Source: DASQEH01 sp963765725 (GTDB lineage Bacteria; Actinomycetota; Actinomycetes; Propionibacteriales; Nocardioidaceae). From it: 64,000 bases of DNA. Position 1 is the first letter of the stretch; every line of letters begins with the position of its first letter. This document shows positions 19,148 through 27,444 of this stretch, one piece after another. Where the stretch lies: positions 1,488,001 to 1,552,000 of the forward strand of contig CAVXXI010000003.1 in the NCBI GenBank assembly GCA_963765725.1. The letters are read 5' to 3'. The notes beneath the pieces were generated by a model. It had not been told where the DNA came from, searched no databases, and worked only from the letters and a program-made list of their open reading frames with translations. Both the position numbers and the translations under genes were made by a program.

Positions 19148-20397
19148 ATGAGTGAGGCCGAGGTCCGCCGTACTGCGCAGCGCGCTCGGGAGGCGTCGTA
19201 CCTCCTCGCGACCACTCCCCGGCGGGACAAGGACACCGCGCTGCGAGCCATGGCCACGGCTCTCGAATCCGGCTCCGCGGCGGTGCTCGAGGCGAACGAG
19301 CGTGACGTGGCCGAACAGGAGCGAGCCGGCACCTCAGAGGCCCTCATCGACCGCCTGCGACTCAACGCCGAGCGGGTCACGGCGATGGCCGAGGGCCTGC
19401 GCGACCTCGCCGAGCTGCCTGACCCGGTCGGCGAAGTCGTCCGGGGAAGCGTCGCGCTGAACGGGATCGAGCTTCGCCAGGTCGGGTGCCGTTCGGCGTC
19501 GTCGGCATGATCTACGAGGCCCGTCCGAACGTCACCGCCGACGCGGCGGGGATCTGCCTCAAGAGCGGCAACGCTGTGCTGCTTGCGCGGGTCGTCCTCG
19601 GCCCTGGAGTCGAACGCCGCGATCGTCGACGTCTCCTGCGTACGCGCGCTGGCCGACTCGGGCCTGCCGCGCGGATGCCGTACAGCTGGTGCCCGGCGGC
19701 CGCGACGCCGTCGGTGAGCTGATGCGGGCGCGCGGGCTCGTCGACGTCCTGATCCCCCGCGGCGGCGCCGAGCTGATCAAGCGCGTCGTCAACGAGTCGA
19801 CGGTCCCGGTCATCGAGACCGGCATCGGCAACTGCCACGTGTACGTCGACGCCGACGCCGATCTCGACATGGCGGAACGGATCGTCGTGAACTCGAAGAT
19901 GCAGCGACCGAGCGTCTGCAACGCGGCCGAGTCGCTGCTGGTCCACGAGGCGGTGGCCGACGAGTTCCTGCCCCGCGTGCGTCAGGCGCTGCAGGCAGGG
20001 GTCACCGTGCACGGCGACGACCGGGTGCGCCGAGGCGACGCCGGCGTCGTAGCCGCGACGTCCGAGGACTTCGGGCGGAGTACCTCTCGCTCGACATCTC
20101 GCGCGCGCGTGGTCGACTCGCTCGACGACGCCGTGCACCACATCCGCCGCTACGGTTCGGGGCATACCGAGGCGATCGTCACGGGGTCGCAGGAGGCTGC
20201 CCGGGCGTTACGTCGGCGTGGACGCGGCCGCGGTCGTCGTGAACGCGTCGACGCGGTTCACCGACGGCGGCGAGTTCGGGTTCGGTGCCGAGATCGGCAT
20301 CTCGACGCAGAAGCTGCACGCGCGCGGGCCGATGGGTCTGCCCGAGATGACGTCGACCAAGTACGTAGTCACCGGTGACGGCCAGACCCGCGGCTGA
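19148..20397 (+). CDS. proA: Glutamate-5-semialdehyde dehydrogenase (reading frame broken about six times)
   Basis: Second enzyme of proline synthesis; reduces glutamyl phosphate with NADPH. Recognisable pieces lie in successive frames: MSEAEVRRTAQRAREAS, then PFGVVGMIYEARPNVTADAA, then VPGGRDAVGELMRARGLVDV, then the active-site region NSKMQRPSVCNAAESLLVHE with the catalytic Cys, and finally FTDGGEFGFGAEIGISTQKL with HARGPMGLPEMTSTKYVV. Frame changes fall near 19483, 19581, 19672, 20070, 20103 and 20207; the total length matches a net +2. Corrected length is about 415 residues, normal. Sequence errors seem likelier than decay. Confidence 0.88.
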
Positions 20398-20427
20398 CCG
20401 GAGGCCGGTCCTGTCGCGGCGGCCGGC

Positions 20428-20433
20428 TAGCCT
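20428..20433 (+). promoter_or_regulatory. -10 box TAGCCT upstream of the small gene before nadD
   Basis: TAGCCT ends 6 nt before an ATG at 20440, the same leaderless geometry as proA and comEA. That ATG leads into the small membrane protein only if one base is corrected near 20453. Confidence 0.5.
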
Positions 20434-20439
20434 TGCGAC

Positions 20440-20585
20440 ATGCCGAGGACCTGATGCTCGCGGCGGAGGCGAAGCTACGCCCGCTCCCGGCGCCGCCCTT
20501 CGTGATCGGCCTGCTGGCGTTCTGCCTTCTGCTGGCGCTGCTGGTCGCCCTTCTGATGTTCGGCAAGGGTCGGCCGCACAGCTGA
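20440..20585 (+). CDS. Small single-pass membrane protein before nadD, probable one-base frame error
   Basis: From an ATG at 20454 the frame reads MLAAEAKLRPLPAPPFVIG, then a strong membrane helix (LLAFCLLLALLVALLMF) and GKGRPHS, 43 residues. The promoter geometry points to the ATG at 20440 instead (MPRT then a stop); a single missing or extra base near 20453 would join the two. The stop TGA overlaps the nadD ATG, so the genes are coupled. Function unknown; helix plus short basic tail. Confidence 0.65.
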
Positions 20586-21231
20586 TGGCCAGCGGCGGCG
20601 CGATCGGCGTGATGGGCGGGACGTTCGATCCGATCCACCACGGCCACCTGGTCGCCGCGTCCGAGGTCCAGGCCTGGTTCGGGCTCGACGAGGTCGTGTT
20701 CGTGCCGACCGGCGCAGCCCTGGCAGAAGTCCGGCCGCGACGTGTCCCCGGCGGAGGACCGGTACCTCATGACGGTGATCGCCACCGCGTCCAACCCCCG
20801 GTTCTCGGTCGCCGGGTCGACATCGACCGCGGTGGACCGACATACACGATCGACACGCTGCGGGACCTCGCGCGCGCCGGCCCGACGCGGACTTCTACTT
20901 CATCACCGGCGCGGACGCGCTGGCGCAGATCATCACCTGGCATGACGCCGACGAGCTCTTCGAGCTGGCCCAGTTCGTCGGCTGTACGCGCCCGGGTACG
21001 ACGATCGACGATCGACCCTCGACGGCCTGCCCGGCGGCGGGTCACGCTCGTCGAGGTGCCGGCGCTGGCGATCTCGTCGACCGAGTGCCGGGCGCGAGCG
21101 TGCAAGGGCGAGCCGGTCTGGTACCTCGTGCCCGACGGAGTCGTCCAGTACATCGCCAAGCGCGGCCTGTACCCCGAGCCCGACCGCCGGCCCGTCGACC
21201 GCCCAACGACAGGAGCGCACGAGCTGCGTGA
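20585..21231 (+). CDS. nadD: Nicotinate-nucleotide adenylyltransferase (several frame breaks)
   Basis: Transfers AMP to nicotinate mononucleotide in NAD synthesis. The start MASGGAIGVMGGTFDPIHHGHL has the nucleotide-binding GGTFDPIHxGH motif. Later pieces appear in other frames: QPWQKSGRDVSPAEDRYLMT, VDIDRGGPTYTIDTLRDL, DADFYFITGADALAQIITWH, and the conserved VPALAISSTECR end. Breaks lie near 20714, 20812, 20878, 20997 and 21037, and one more in the tail would bring the stop to 21229-21231, overlapping the rsfS GTG. Corrected length is near 215 residues. Confidence 0.85.
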
Positions 21232-21646
21232 CCGCCACCGACCACGCCGTCGAGCTCGTCCGATCGCCGCGCAGGCCGCCTCCGACAAGCTTGCGGAGCA
21301 CATCATCGCGTTCGACGTCTCCGAGCAGCTCGTCATCACCGACGCGTTCGTGCTCTGCTCGGCACCCAACGACCGGCAGGTCAAGTCGATCGTCGACGAG
21401 ATCGAGGAGAAGCTCCGCGCAGGCGGCGCCAAGCCGGCTCGCCGCGAGGGCGAGCGCGAGGGCCGCTGGGTGCTGCTCGACTACGGCGACATCGTCGTCC
21501 ACGTCCAGCACGAGGAGGAGCGGCTCTACTACGCCCTCGAACGGCTGTGGCGCGACTGCCCGGTCGATCACGCTTCCCGACTCGGTGAGCAGCGGGCGCG
21601 GCATGCCGGCGGGTCCTCGGGGGCGTGGCTGCCGGCAGACGCGTGA
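21228..21646 (+). CDS. rsfS: Ribosome silencing factor RsfS (one-base deletion near its start)
   Basis: Binds ribosomal protein L14 and blocks subunit joining under starvation. The GTG at 21228 starts MTATDHAVELVR; one base seems lost near 21262 and the protein continues in the next frame as IAAQAASDKLAEHIIAFDVS, then DAFVLCSAPNDRQVKSIVDEI and WVLLDYGDIVVHV, the RsfS signature. Corrected length about 139 residues. It sits between nadD and the phosphatase as in other Actinomycetota, and its TGA overlaps the next ATG. Confidence 0.9.
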
Positions 21647-22313
21647 TGCAGCTGCTGCCCAGGTCGGCGGGCCCGAAACGGCTGGTGCTTCTTCGCCACG
21701 GCCGCACGAGCTGGAACAAGATCGGACGGGCCCAGGGGCACGCCGACATCAGCCTCGACGCGGTCGGCGTCCGGCAGGCGACGACCGCTGCGAAGCGGCT
21801 CGCCAGGTACGAGCCGTCCGTCGTCTGGTCCAGCGACCTGGCTCGCGCCCGCGAGACGGCCGAGTACGTGGCCGCCGCGACCGGCCTCGAGATCACCCTC
21901 GACAAGCGGTTGCGCGAGTACGACGTCGGCATCCGGCAGGGTCTGACGTTCGAGGAGTTCGAGCGACAGTACCCGGACCTGTTCGCGAGCTCAGGGCCGG
22001 CGAACGGGTTGTGGTTCCGGGAGCCGAGAACGACACGGAGGTGGCCGAGCGCATGGCTGCCGCCCTGCGCGAGGCGGCGGACGGTCTTGCGGATCACGAC
22101 ACGGGCATCGTCGTCGGACACGGCGCGTCGCTACGAACGGGCCTGCTCGCGTTCTTCGGGATCGCCGAGCGGAGCGAGATCATCGCCGGGATGGCGAACT
22201 GTGCCTGGGCGGTGCTCGAGCAGCATCGCAACCGCGGCTGGCAGATCATCGACTACAACGCCTCGACCATCCCCGAGTCGTTCGACCTCGCCGACGACCT
22301 GTCCCCGCGGTAA
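21646..22313 (+). CDS. Histidine phosphatase family protein, GpgP-like (one-base deletion)
   Basis: The RHG motif is at the start (LVLLRHGRTSWN), followed by VVWSSDLARARETAEYV and REYDVGIRQGLTFEEF. Near 21978 the frame moves by one base and continues as ELRAGERVVVPGAENDTEV, then GIVVGHGASLRTGLLAFFG with the second catalytic His. Corrected length about 222 residues. The same position after rsfS in mycobacteria holds glucosyl-3-phosphoglycerate phosphatase, so that role is possible here, but family membership alone does not fix the substrate. Confidence 0.87.
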
Positions 22314-22356
22314 GCGCCCACGAGCGGGCGAGTTTCGCGCGGTGTCGGTCGTTGGC

Positions 22357-22362
22357 TACACT
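22357..22362 (+). promoter_or_regulatory. -10 box TACACT for tRNA-Ala
   Basis: TACACT lies 43 nt before the tRNA. The matching -35 region (22334-22339, TTCGCG) is weak. A single degenerate 22-bp repeat-like stretch (CGAGCGGGCGAGTTTCGCG) sits at about 22322-22340. Confidence 0.45.
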
Positions 22363-22404
22363 CTCTGGCCCGTCTGGGTGTCGAGGCGGGAACCGCGTCA
22401 GCGC

Positions 22405-22480
22405 GGGGCTGTGGCGCAGCTGGTAGCGCACCTCCATGGCATGGAGGGGGTCAGGGGTTCGAGTCCCCTCAGCTCCACCA
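22405..22480 (+). tRNA. tRNA-Ala (anticodon GGC)
   Basis: A 76-nt cloverleaf with encoded CCA. The acceptor stem GGGGCTG pairs with CAGCTCC and holds the G3:U70 wobble pair that identifies alanine tRNAs. The D arm uses GCGC/GCGC, the anticodon stem is CCTCC/GGAGG with loop ATGGCAT (anticodon GGC), and the T arm is AGGGG/CCCCT around TTCGAGT. Confidence 0.97.
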
Positions 22481-22565
22481 CCGTCGAACCACCAAAGTTT
22501 CGGCCCAGGCCAGACGTCCCGCTTGCTTGTCCGATCCCTCGAAGACCTGATCTGCAACCTTCGAA

Positions 22566-22591
22566 CCCCCCTCCAGCGGCATCGAGGGGGG
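22566..22591. terminator. GC-rich hairpin after tRNA-Ala
   Basis: CCCCCCTC (22566-22573) pairs with GAGGGGGG (22584-22591) around a 10-nt loop. There is no T run, so it is a terminator-like hairpin only. Confidence 0.5.
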
Positions 22592-22606
22592 AAGTGGGCG
22601 TCTAGA

Positions 22607-22636
22607 TTGACTTCGAGTACTTGAAGTTTTTAGAGT
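22607..22636 (+). promoter_or_regulatory. MerR-type promoter with palindrome in the spacer
   Basis: TTGACT (22607-22612) and TAGAGT (22631-22636) are 18 bp apart. An 18-bp dyad, ACTTCGAGTACTTGAAGT at 22610-22627, with one symmetric mismatch pair, fills the spacer. MerR regulators bind such spacers and twist the promoter. The regulator's GTG at 22644 begins 7 nt after the -10 box, so the transcript is probably leaderless. Confidence 0.75.
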
Positions 22637-22643
22637 AGTTCGA

Positions 22644-23105
22644 GTGAGTGCACCAACCACCCAACGCAGCTACTCGATCAAGGAAGCGGCCGCTCTGACT
22701 GGTCTTCCTGCCAGCACGCTCCGCTACTACGAGTCCATCGGCGTGATCGCCCCGATCGGCCGAGGTGAGAGCAGCAAGCACCGGATCTTCACCGAGGACG
22801 ACCTCGACCAGGTGATGTGGGTTGCATGTCTGGCGGCCACCGGCATGTCGGTGAGCGACATGCGTCAGTACGTCTCCAATGCTGCGCTCGGCCCCGCCGC
22901 CGCCAAGGAGCAGATCACGCTGCTGCAGGAGCAAGGCGAGCACCTGGCAGCCGAGGCCGAACAGATCGCCCTGCGCCGGCGGTATGTCGGCATCAAGATC
23001 GGCTACTGGCACGCCGTAGACGCAGGCGATGACGGCCGCGCAGAAGCTCTGGCGAATGAAGCGCGGACCTTGGCCGACGCGCTCGCAAGAGCCAAGAAGC
23101 ACTGA
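22644..23105 (+). CDS. MerR family transcriptional regulator
   Basis: A 153-residue regulator. The winged-helix DNA-binding domain is at the N-terminus (YSIKEAAALTGLPASTLRYYESIGVI), followed by the second wing (HRIFTEDDLDQVMWVACLAATGMSV) and a long coiled helix (EQITLLQEQGEHLAAEAEQIA) for dimerisation. The effector region is short and shows no metal-binding cysteine pair, so a redox or small-molecule signal is likelier than a metal. It stands first in a cassette with a cupin and an alcohol dehydrogenase. Confidence 0.92.
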   Translation: MSAPTTQRSYSIKEAAALTGLPASTLRYYESIGVIAPIGRGESSKHRIFTEDDLDQVMWVACLAATGMSVSDMRQYVSNAALGPAAAKEQITLLQEQGEHLAAEAEQIALRRRYVGIKIGYWHAVDAGDDGRAEALANEARTLADALARAKKH

Positions 23106-23177
23106 CAGAACCGCGCCACCAGGCGGGCCTCCGCGGTCCGCTGGACATGCGCGCCCAGGAGCGAGGAGGTATCGATC

Positions 23178-23582
23178 ATGAAGTTCACGAAGAGCGGTGG
23201 CGAGACCGCGGTCGGACCGCAGGACTGGTTCACCGGCACTGTCTACATCGACGGCATCCGTAACCCGGATGAGCAATCGGCGGTGGCCTGTGCGCACGTG
23301 CGGTTCACACCAGGCGCAAGGACTGCTTGGCACACGCACCCCAAGGGTCAGACCCTTTATGTCACAGACGGGATCGGCTTCGTCGCCCGACGGGCGGGTC
23401 GGCCACAGGAGATCCGTCCGGGCGATGTGATCTACATCGAGCCCAACGAAGAGCATTGGCACGGCGCCACACCCGACCGCTTCATGGCCCACCTCGCCAT
23501 CCAAGAGGCGGATGACCAGGGCGAGGTGGTGACGTGGGGCGACCACGTGACGGACGAGGACTACCGGCCCGGACTGTCCTGA
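23178..23582 (+). CDS. Cupin domain protein
   Basis: A 134-residue single cupin. Motif 1 is PGARTAWHTHPKGQTLYVTDG, with His and Glu-position variation (Gln in place of the usual Glu after HxHPxG), and motif 2 is RPGDVIYIEPNEEHWHGATP. The conserved histidines suggest a bound metal. Such proteins often accompany MerR regulators and dehydrogenases in quinone or carbonyl stress clusters. A GAGGAGG ribosome site precedes the ATG. It lies 72 nt after merR and 36 nt before the dehydrogenase. Confidence 0.88.
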   Translation: MKFTKSGGETAVGPQDWFTGTVYIDGIRNPDEQSAVACAHVRFTPGARTAWHTHPKGQTLYVTDGIGFVARRAGRPQEIRPGDVIYIEPNEEHWHGATPDRFMAHLAIQEADDQGEVVTWGDHVTDEDYRPGLS

Positions 23583-23618
23583 CGCGCGCAACGAAAGCCG
23601 ACGAGGAGGAGCAAATCC

Positions 23619-24638
23619 ATGCGTGGAGTAGTAATGAAAGCGCCTGGCGATGTCCAGGTCGAGGATCGTGAGGATCCGAAGATCATCGAACCGACGGACG
23701 CCCTTATCCGGCTGGCCGCTACCTGCATCTGCGGTTCGGACCTCTGGCCTTACCGCGGAGCCGACGAGTTCCACGACAAGCCGATGGGTCACGAGTACGT
23801 CGGCGTCGTCGAGGAGATCGGCGATCAGGTGAAGACCATCGAGGTAGGCGACTTCGTTGTCGGCTCCTTCTGGGCCTCGGACAATACGTGCGAGATCTGC
23901 CGGGCCGGCTACCAGTCCTTCTGTGTTCACCGTGAACTGATGGGCGTCTTGGGCACTCAGGCTGAGAAGGCTCGAATCCCGCTAGCCGACGGCACCCTGG
24001 TCGCGACGCCAGGGCAGCCCGATCCCGCTCTGATCCCGTCGTTGATGGCAGCCTCGGATGTGCTTGGTACTGGCTGGTTCGCGGCGGTGGCTGCTGAGGC
24101 CGGCCCGGGCAAGACCGTAGCTGTCGTCGGCGATGGTGCTGTCGGCTTACTAGGCATCCTGGCCGCCAAGCAACTCGGTGCCGAGCGCATCATCGCCTTC
24201 AGCCGGAACCCGGACCGGCAGGCCCTCGCTCGCGGATTCGGTGCGACCGACATCGTCGAGCAACGTGGCGACGAAGGGGCGGACAAGGTGAAAGAACTGA
24301 CGAACGGTCTCGGTGCGCACAGCACGATAGAGGCTGTAGGAACTCAGGAAGCCATGATGCAGGCGATCCATGCCACCCGAGCCGGCGGACATGTTGGCTT
24401 CGTGGGCGTATCCCATGACGTGGCGGTCGATGGGGACACGCTGTTCAACTGCGGCGTGCACATCCACGGCGGTCCCGCCCCAGTACGCCGCTTCCTGCCT
24501 GAGCTCATCCAGCTCATCTGGGACCGCAAGATCGATCCAGGCAAGGTGTTCGATATGACCCTTCCGCTGGAGAAGGCGGCTGAGGGCTATGCCGCGATGG
24601 ACGAACGTCGGGCCACCAAGGTCTTGCTGTCTATGTAG
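23619..24638 (+). CDS. Zinc-dependent alcohol dehydrogenase family protein
   Basis: A 339-residue medium-chain dehydrogenase. The catalytic zinc site is visible as TCICGSDLWPYRG with the following GHEYVGVVEEIG; the structural lobe TCEICRAGYQSFC has three cysteines rather than four. The Rossmann fold carries VAVVGDGAVGLLGILAAKQLGAERII; the Ser-Arg-Asn after the second strand (FSRNPDR) suggests NADPH rather than NADH. Substrate unknown. Codon use is visibly less GC-rich than in neighbours. A strong terminator follows. Confidence 0.9.
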   Translation: MRGVVMKAPGDVQVEDREDPKIIEPTDALIRLAATCICGSDLWPYRGADEFHDKPMGHEYVGVVEEIGDQVKTIEVGDFVVGSFWASDNTCEICRAGYQSFCVHRELMGVLGTQAEKARIPLADGTLVATPGQPDPALIPSLMAASDVLGTGWFAAVAAEAGPGKTVAVVGDGAVGLLGILAAKQLGAERIIAFSRNPDRQALARGFGATDIVEQRGDEGADKVKELTNGLGAHSTIEAVGTQEAMMQAIHATRAGGHVGFVGVSHDVAVDGDTLFNCGVHIHGGPAPVRRFLPELIQLIWDRKIDPGKVFDMTLPLEKAAEGYAAMDERRATKVLLSM

Positions 24639-24647
24639 ACCGCGGCG

Positions 24648-24683
24648 GTGGTGAGGGGCTGGGCTCGGCTGGCCCCTCACCAC
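24648..24683 (+). terminator. Strong hairpin terminator after the dehydrogenase
   Basis: GTGGTGAGGGGC (24648-24659) pairs perfectly with GCCCCTCACCAC (24672-24683) around a 12-nt loop, 10 nt after the stop codon. There is no T run, which is common in high-GC genomes. Confidence 0.75.
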
Positions 24684-24933
24684 TCGCTCGGCCCAGCGCT
24701 GTCAATCGTTCGCCCCGAGTGTGAACCCCACGCCTCTGCGGGTACCCGGGCGATGGTGGTGTGTCTCAGCCCAACCGGGTCCCGATCCAGCGATCGACCT
24801 CGGTGCTCCGTCGGCGTCAGTTGTGAGCAGCCGGCTCGCGCGAATCGCTTTCGCACCCGGTACGTGCCACCGGGCCGACGCCGCTCATCCCTGTTATCGT
24901 CGGCCCTTGTCGACATCGGACAGGAGTACGCGG

Positions 24934-26025
24934 ATGAAGAGTCGCATCGGTCGTCTGCTGGTTTCACTCGTCGCCGGATCGGCTCTCCTGGCCGGGGCGG
25001 CCTCGACCGCCGGCGGCTCCCCGACCGCTCGGCCGGCGCACGCCGACAGCTACCGCAACCCCGTCCTGAACCGCGACTTCCCGGATCCGGACGTCATCCG
25101 GGCGGCCAACGGGTGGTACTACGCCTACAGCACTGAAAGCGACCAGGCCGGTCAGCACGTCAACATCCAGGTCGCGAGGTCACACGACCTGGTGCACTGG
25201 CGGTACCTCGGCGACGCGCTTCCCGCGCTGCCGGCTTGGGGCGACAAGGCGCTCGTGAGCTGGGCTCCCGAGGTGGTCCGGCGCCACGGCCGCTACTACC
25301 TGTACTACTCGACCGTGCCGAACCGGCTGTCGACAGACTTCGGCCTGTGCCTTGCCGTCGCCACGTCCCGGAAGCCAGCGGGCCCCTTCGTGTCGACGAA
25401 GAAACCGCTGTACTGCGGGCCGACGCTCGCTGACATCGACGCCGACGTCTTCCGCGACCCGCATACCGGACGATGGCACGTGTACTGGGGCTCGGGTGGT
25501 GACATCGTGACCGCACGCCTTGCGCGCGGCATGACCACTCTCGCAGCGCCTGCCGCCTCTCCGAAGCTTCTGCTGCGCGGCTGGTCGTCACACATCCACC
25601 GCCCGTACGAGCACGGGATCGAGGGCCCGTTCGTGGTCGCCCACCGCGGCTGGTACTACCTCTTCTACTCGGGCAACAACTGCTGCTCCTACCCACCGCA
25701 CTACGCCACGATGGTGGCGAGGTCGCGCCATTCGACCGGCCCGTTCCACCGGCTCGAGACCAAGCGGCCCGGGCTCAGCAGTGTGATGCTGCACTCCGAC
25801 CGGCGCTGGGCGGGACCGGGCCACAACTCAGTGATCCGGGACCGAGCGGGGCACGACTGGATGATCTTCCACGCCATCGACCGGACGCACCCGTACCACC
25901 CCGGTGGTAACCAGGCGGTCCGCCGGGTCATGCTGCTCGACCGCATCCGGTACCGGCACGGGTGGCCGACCGTCGCCGGCGACGCACCCTCGATCGGGTG
26001 GAGGCCGGCGCCGGTCACGCGCTGA
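24934..26025 (+). CDS. Secreted glycoside hydrolase family 43 protein
   Basis: A 363-residue protein with a Sec signal (MKSRIGRLLVSLVAGSALLAG, likely cleaved near ARPAHA at residue 37). The five-bladed propeller features are clear: the catalytic base region DFPDPDVI (Asp51/Asp53), DADVFRDP (Asp171-Asp175) and the acid EGPF (Glu230). Family members cleave arabinans or xylans outside the cell. The frame is open upstream from 24721, but the ATG at 24934 after ACAGGAG and followed by a signal peptide is preferred. Confidence 0.9.
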   Translation: MKSRIGRLLVSLVAGSALLAGAASTAGGSPTARPAHADSYRNPVLNRDFPDPDVIRAANGWYYAYSTESDQAGQHVNIQVARSHDLVHWRYLGDALPALPAWGDKALVSWAPEVVRRHGRYYLYYSTVPNRLSTDFGLCLAVATSRKPAGPFVSTKKPLYCGPTLADIDADVFRDPHTGRWHVYWGSGGDIVTARLARGMTTLAAPAASPKLLLRGWSSHIHRPYEHGIEGPFVVAHRGWYYLFYSGNNCCSYPPHYATMVARSRHSTGPFHRLETKRPGLSSVMLHSDRRWAGPGHNSVIRDRAGHDWMIFHAIDRTHPYHPGGNQAVRRVMLLDRIRYRHGWPTVAGDAPSIGWRPAPVTR

Positions 26026-26058
26026 CACGGCAACGCCGCTTCGCGGCAGGTCCAGGGC

Positions 26059-26310
26059 TCAGGACCCCTCTTGGACCTGGAAGACCTCGTCGGCCACGAG
26101 GCCGTGAGCCTCGCGGTGAACGGTGGAGGCCGCCTCCGCTGACGGTGCCTCGACCAGGCAGAAGACCTTCCCTTGGGCCTCGTCGACCCAGTAGCGCAGG
26201 TAGTTCACGTCGTACTTGCCTTGCGTCTCCAGGTCGGCCTTATGAGCTTGGGCGACGTCGTCGACGGCTACGCCATCGGAAATCGTGTGGACGTCCATGT
26301 ACAACGGCAT
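26059..26310 (-). CDS. Small DUF4242 protein, nickel-binding SCO4226 type
   Basis: An 83-residue protein beginning MPLYMDVHTISDGVAVDDVAQAH, with KVFCLVEAPSAEAASTVHREAHG and ending near VADEVFQVQEG. This matches the DUF4242 family, whose Streptomyces member SCO4226 binds nickel. The Cys in VFCLVEAPS and the His residues are candidate ligands. Its start has a GGAGG ribosome site. It converges on the GH43 gene across a small GCCGC/GCGGC hairpin. Biological role unknown. Confidence 0.85.
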   Translation of the reverse strand: MPLYMDVHTISDGVAVDDVAQAHKADLETQGKYDVNYLRYWVDEAQGKVFCLVEAPSAEAASTVHREAHGLVADEVFQVQEGS

Positions 26311-26550
26311 TGTGGTGCCTCCTCATTCGGGGTTAATTGTCGTGCCGACGCTAGCGTGCTGGCCCTGGTCGGGGTAAGACCCGTGACACCCACTTCTGGG
26401 CTGGCACCTACCCATCTTCTGGCGCGCGCTCCAGCAGCGGCATCCGAACAGTGTGCTGCGCATCGCACGCGCTGCCAAGAGCGGAGGACCTGTCCAATGG
26501 GGAGGGTCCGAGCGCCGACCGCGCCCCGACGACGGCTACGGAAGGGGTGA

Positions 26551-27306
26551 TCAGGGGTTCGACGCGAGCCACGCAGCGCCGACGATGCCTGCTGCGTTGC
26601 CCAGCTGGGCCGCCACGATCGGGGCCCGCAGGTGCAGGAGCGGGAGGTAGTGGTTGGCGTGCTTGGAGACCCCGCCGCCGACCACGATCAGCTCGGGCCA
26701 GAGCAGGTCCTCGATCTTCGCGAAGTACCGCTGCAGTCGCTCCGACCACTCCTCCCAGGAGAGGTCCTCGTTCTCGCGGGCGGCCGACGACGCCCGCGTC
26801 TCGGCGTCGTGCCCGTCGATCTCGAGATGACCGAGCTCGCTGTTCGGCACCAGCGAGCCGCCCATCAGCAGAGCCGAACCGATTCCCGTGCCCAAGGTGG
26901 CGAGGAGCACGAGTCCCTTGACGTTGCGCGCAGCGCCGTAGTGCAGCTCGCCCACCCCGGCAGCGTCGGCGTCGTTCACGACCGTAACCGGCCGGCCCAG
27001 CCGGGAGCTGAGCATCGCCTCCGCGTCGGTGCCGATCCAGCTCTTGTCGATGTTGGCGGCGGTACGGACCATGCCGTGGGTCACGACGCCAGGAATCGTC
27101 ACGCCGACGGGAGAGTCCTTGGTGTCGCTCTTGAAGTGGTCAGCGATCTGCTCGACGATGTCGGCGACCGCGTCGGGCGTCGACTCTTTCGGCGTCTCGA
27201 TACGGAGCCGATCGGTAGCGAAGACACCCTCGTCGAGGTCGACCGGCGCGCCCTTGATGCCGCTGCCGCCGATGTCGATGCCCAGGGGATGGAGCTTCTT
27301 CGCCAT
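26551..27306 (-). CDS. ppgK: Polyphosphate glucokinase
   Basis: A 251-residue ROK-type kinase that phosphorylates glucose with polyphosphate or ATP. It begins MAKKLHPLGIDIGGSGIKGA with the phosphate loop; VVNDADAAGVGELHYG carries the catalytic Asp, and LATLGTGIGSALLMGG is typical of PPGK. The ATG at 27306 was preferred to the GTG just upstream at 27309. The gene lies 138 nt downstream of a CHAD-domain gene on the same strand, which also relates to polyphosphate. Confidence 0.93.
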   Translation of the reverse strand: MAKKLHPLGIDIGGSGIKGAPVDLDEGVFATDRLRIETPKESTPDAVADIVEQIADHFKSDTKDSPVGVTIPGVVTHGMVRTAANIDKSWIGTDAEAMLSSRLGRPVTVVNDADAAGVGELHYGAARNVKGLVLLATLGTGIGSALLMGGSLVPNSELGHLEIDGHDAETRASSAARENEDLSWEEWSERLQRYFAKIEDLLWPELIVVGGGVSKHANHYLPLLHLRAPIVAAQLGNAAGIVGAAWLASNP

Positions 27307-27444
27307 CACGATGCTCCGCTGCTCGCTCGGTCGCCCGGTTGTCCGCCCGTTATCCGGATCGAAGGCATGTCGGCTCCTGTCTCATCGGGTTTCGCTATCG
27401 TGCCACCCTCGTCTCGCCGCGGCGACCGGTGCCGTGTCGGCGTC

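Noticed and set aside
15910..22313. True pseudogene cluster from obg to the phosphatase
   Set aside because: Several genes are normally essential, the breaks are all single-base, and the amino acid sequence is preserved right up to each break, so a sequence fault is likelier.
22405..24683. Integrative element with an attachment site at tRNA-Ala
   Set aside because: No integrase gene and no repeated tRNA 3' end were found after the cassette.
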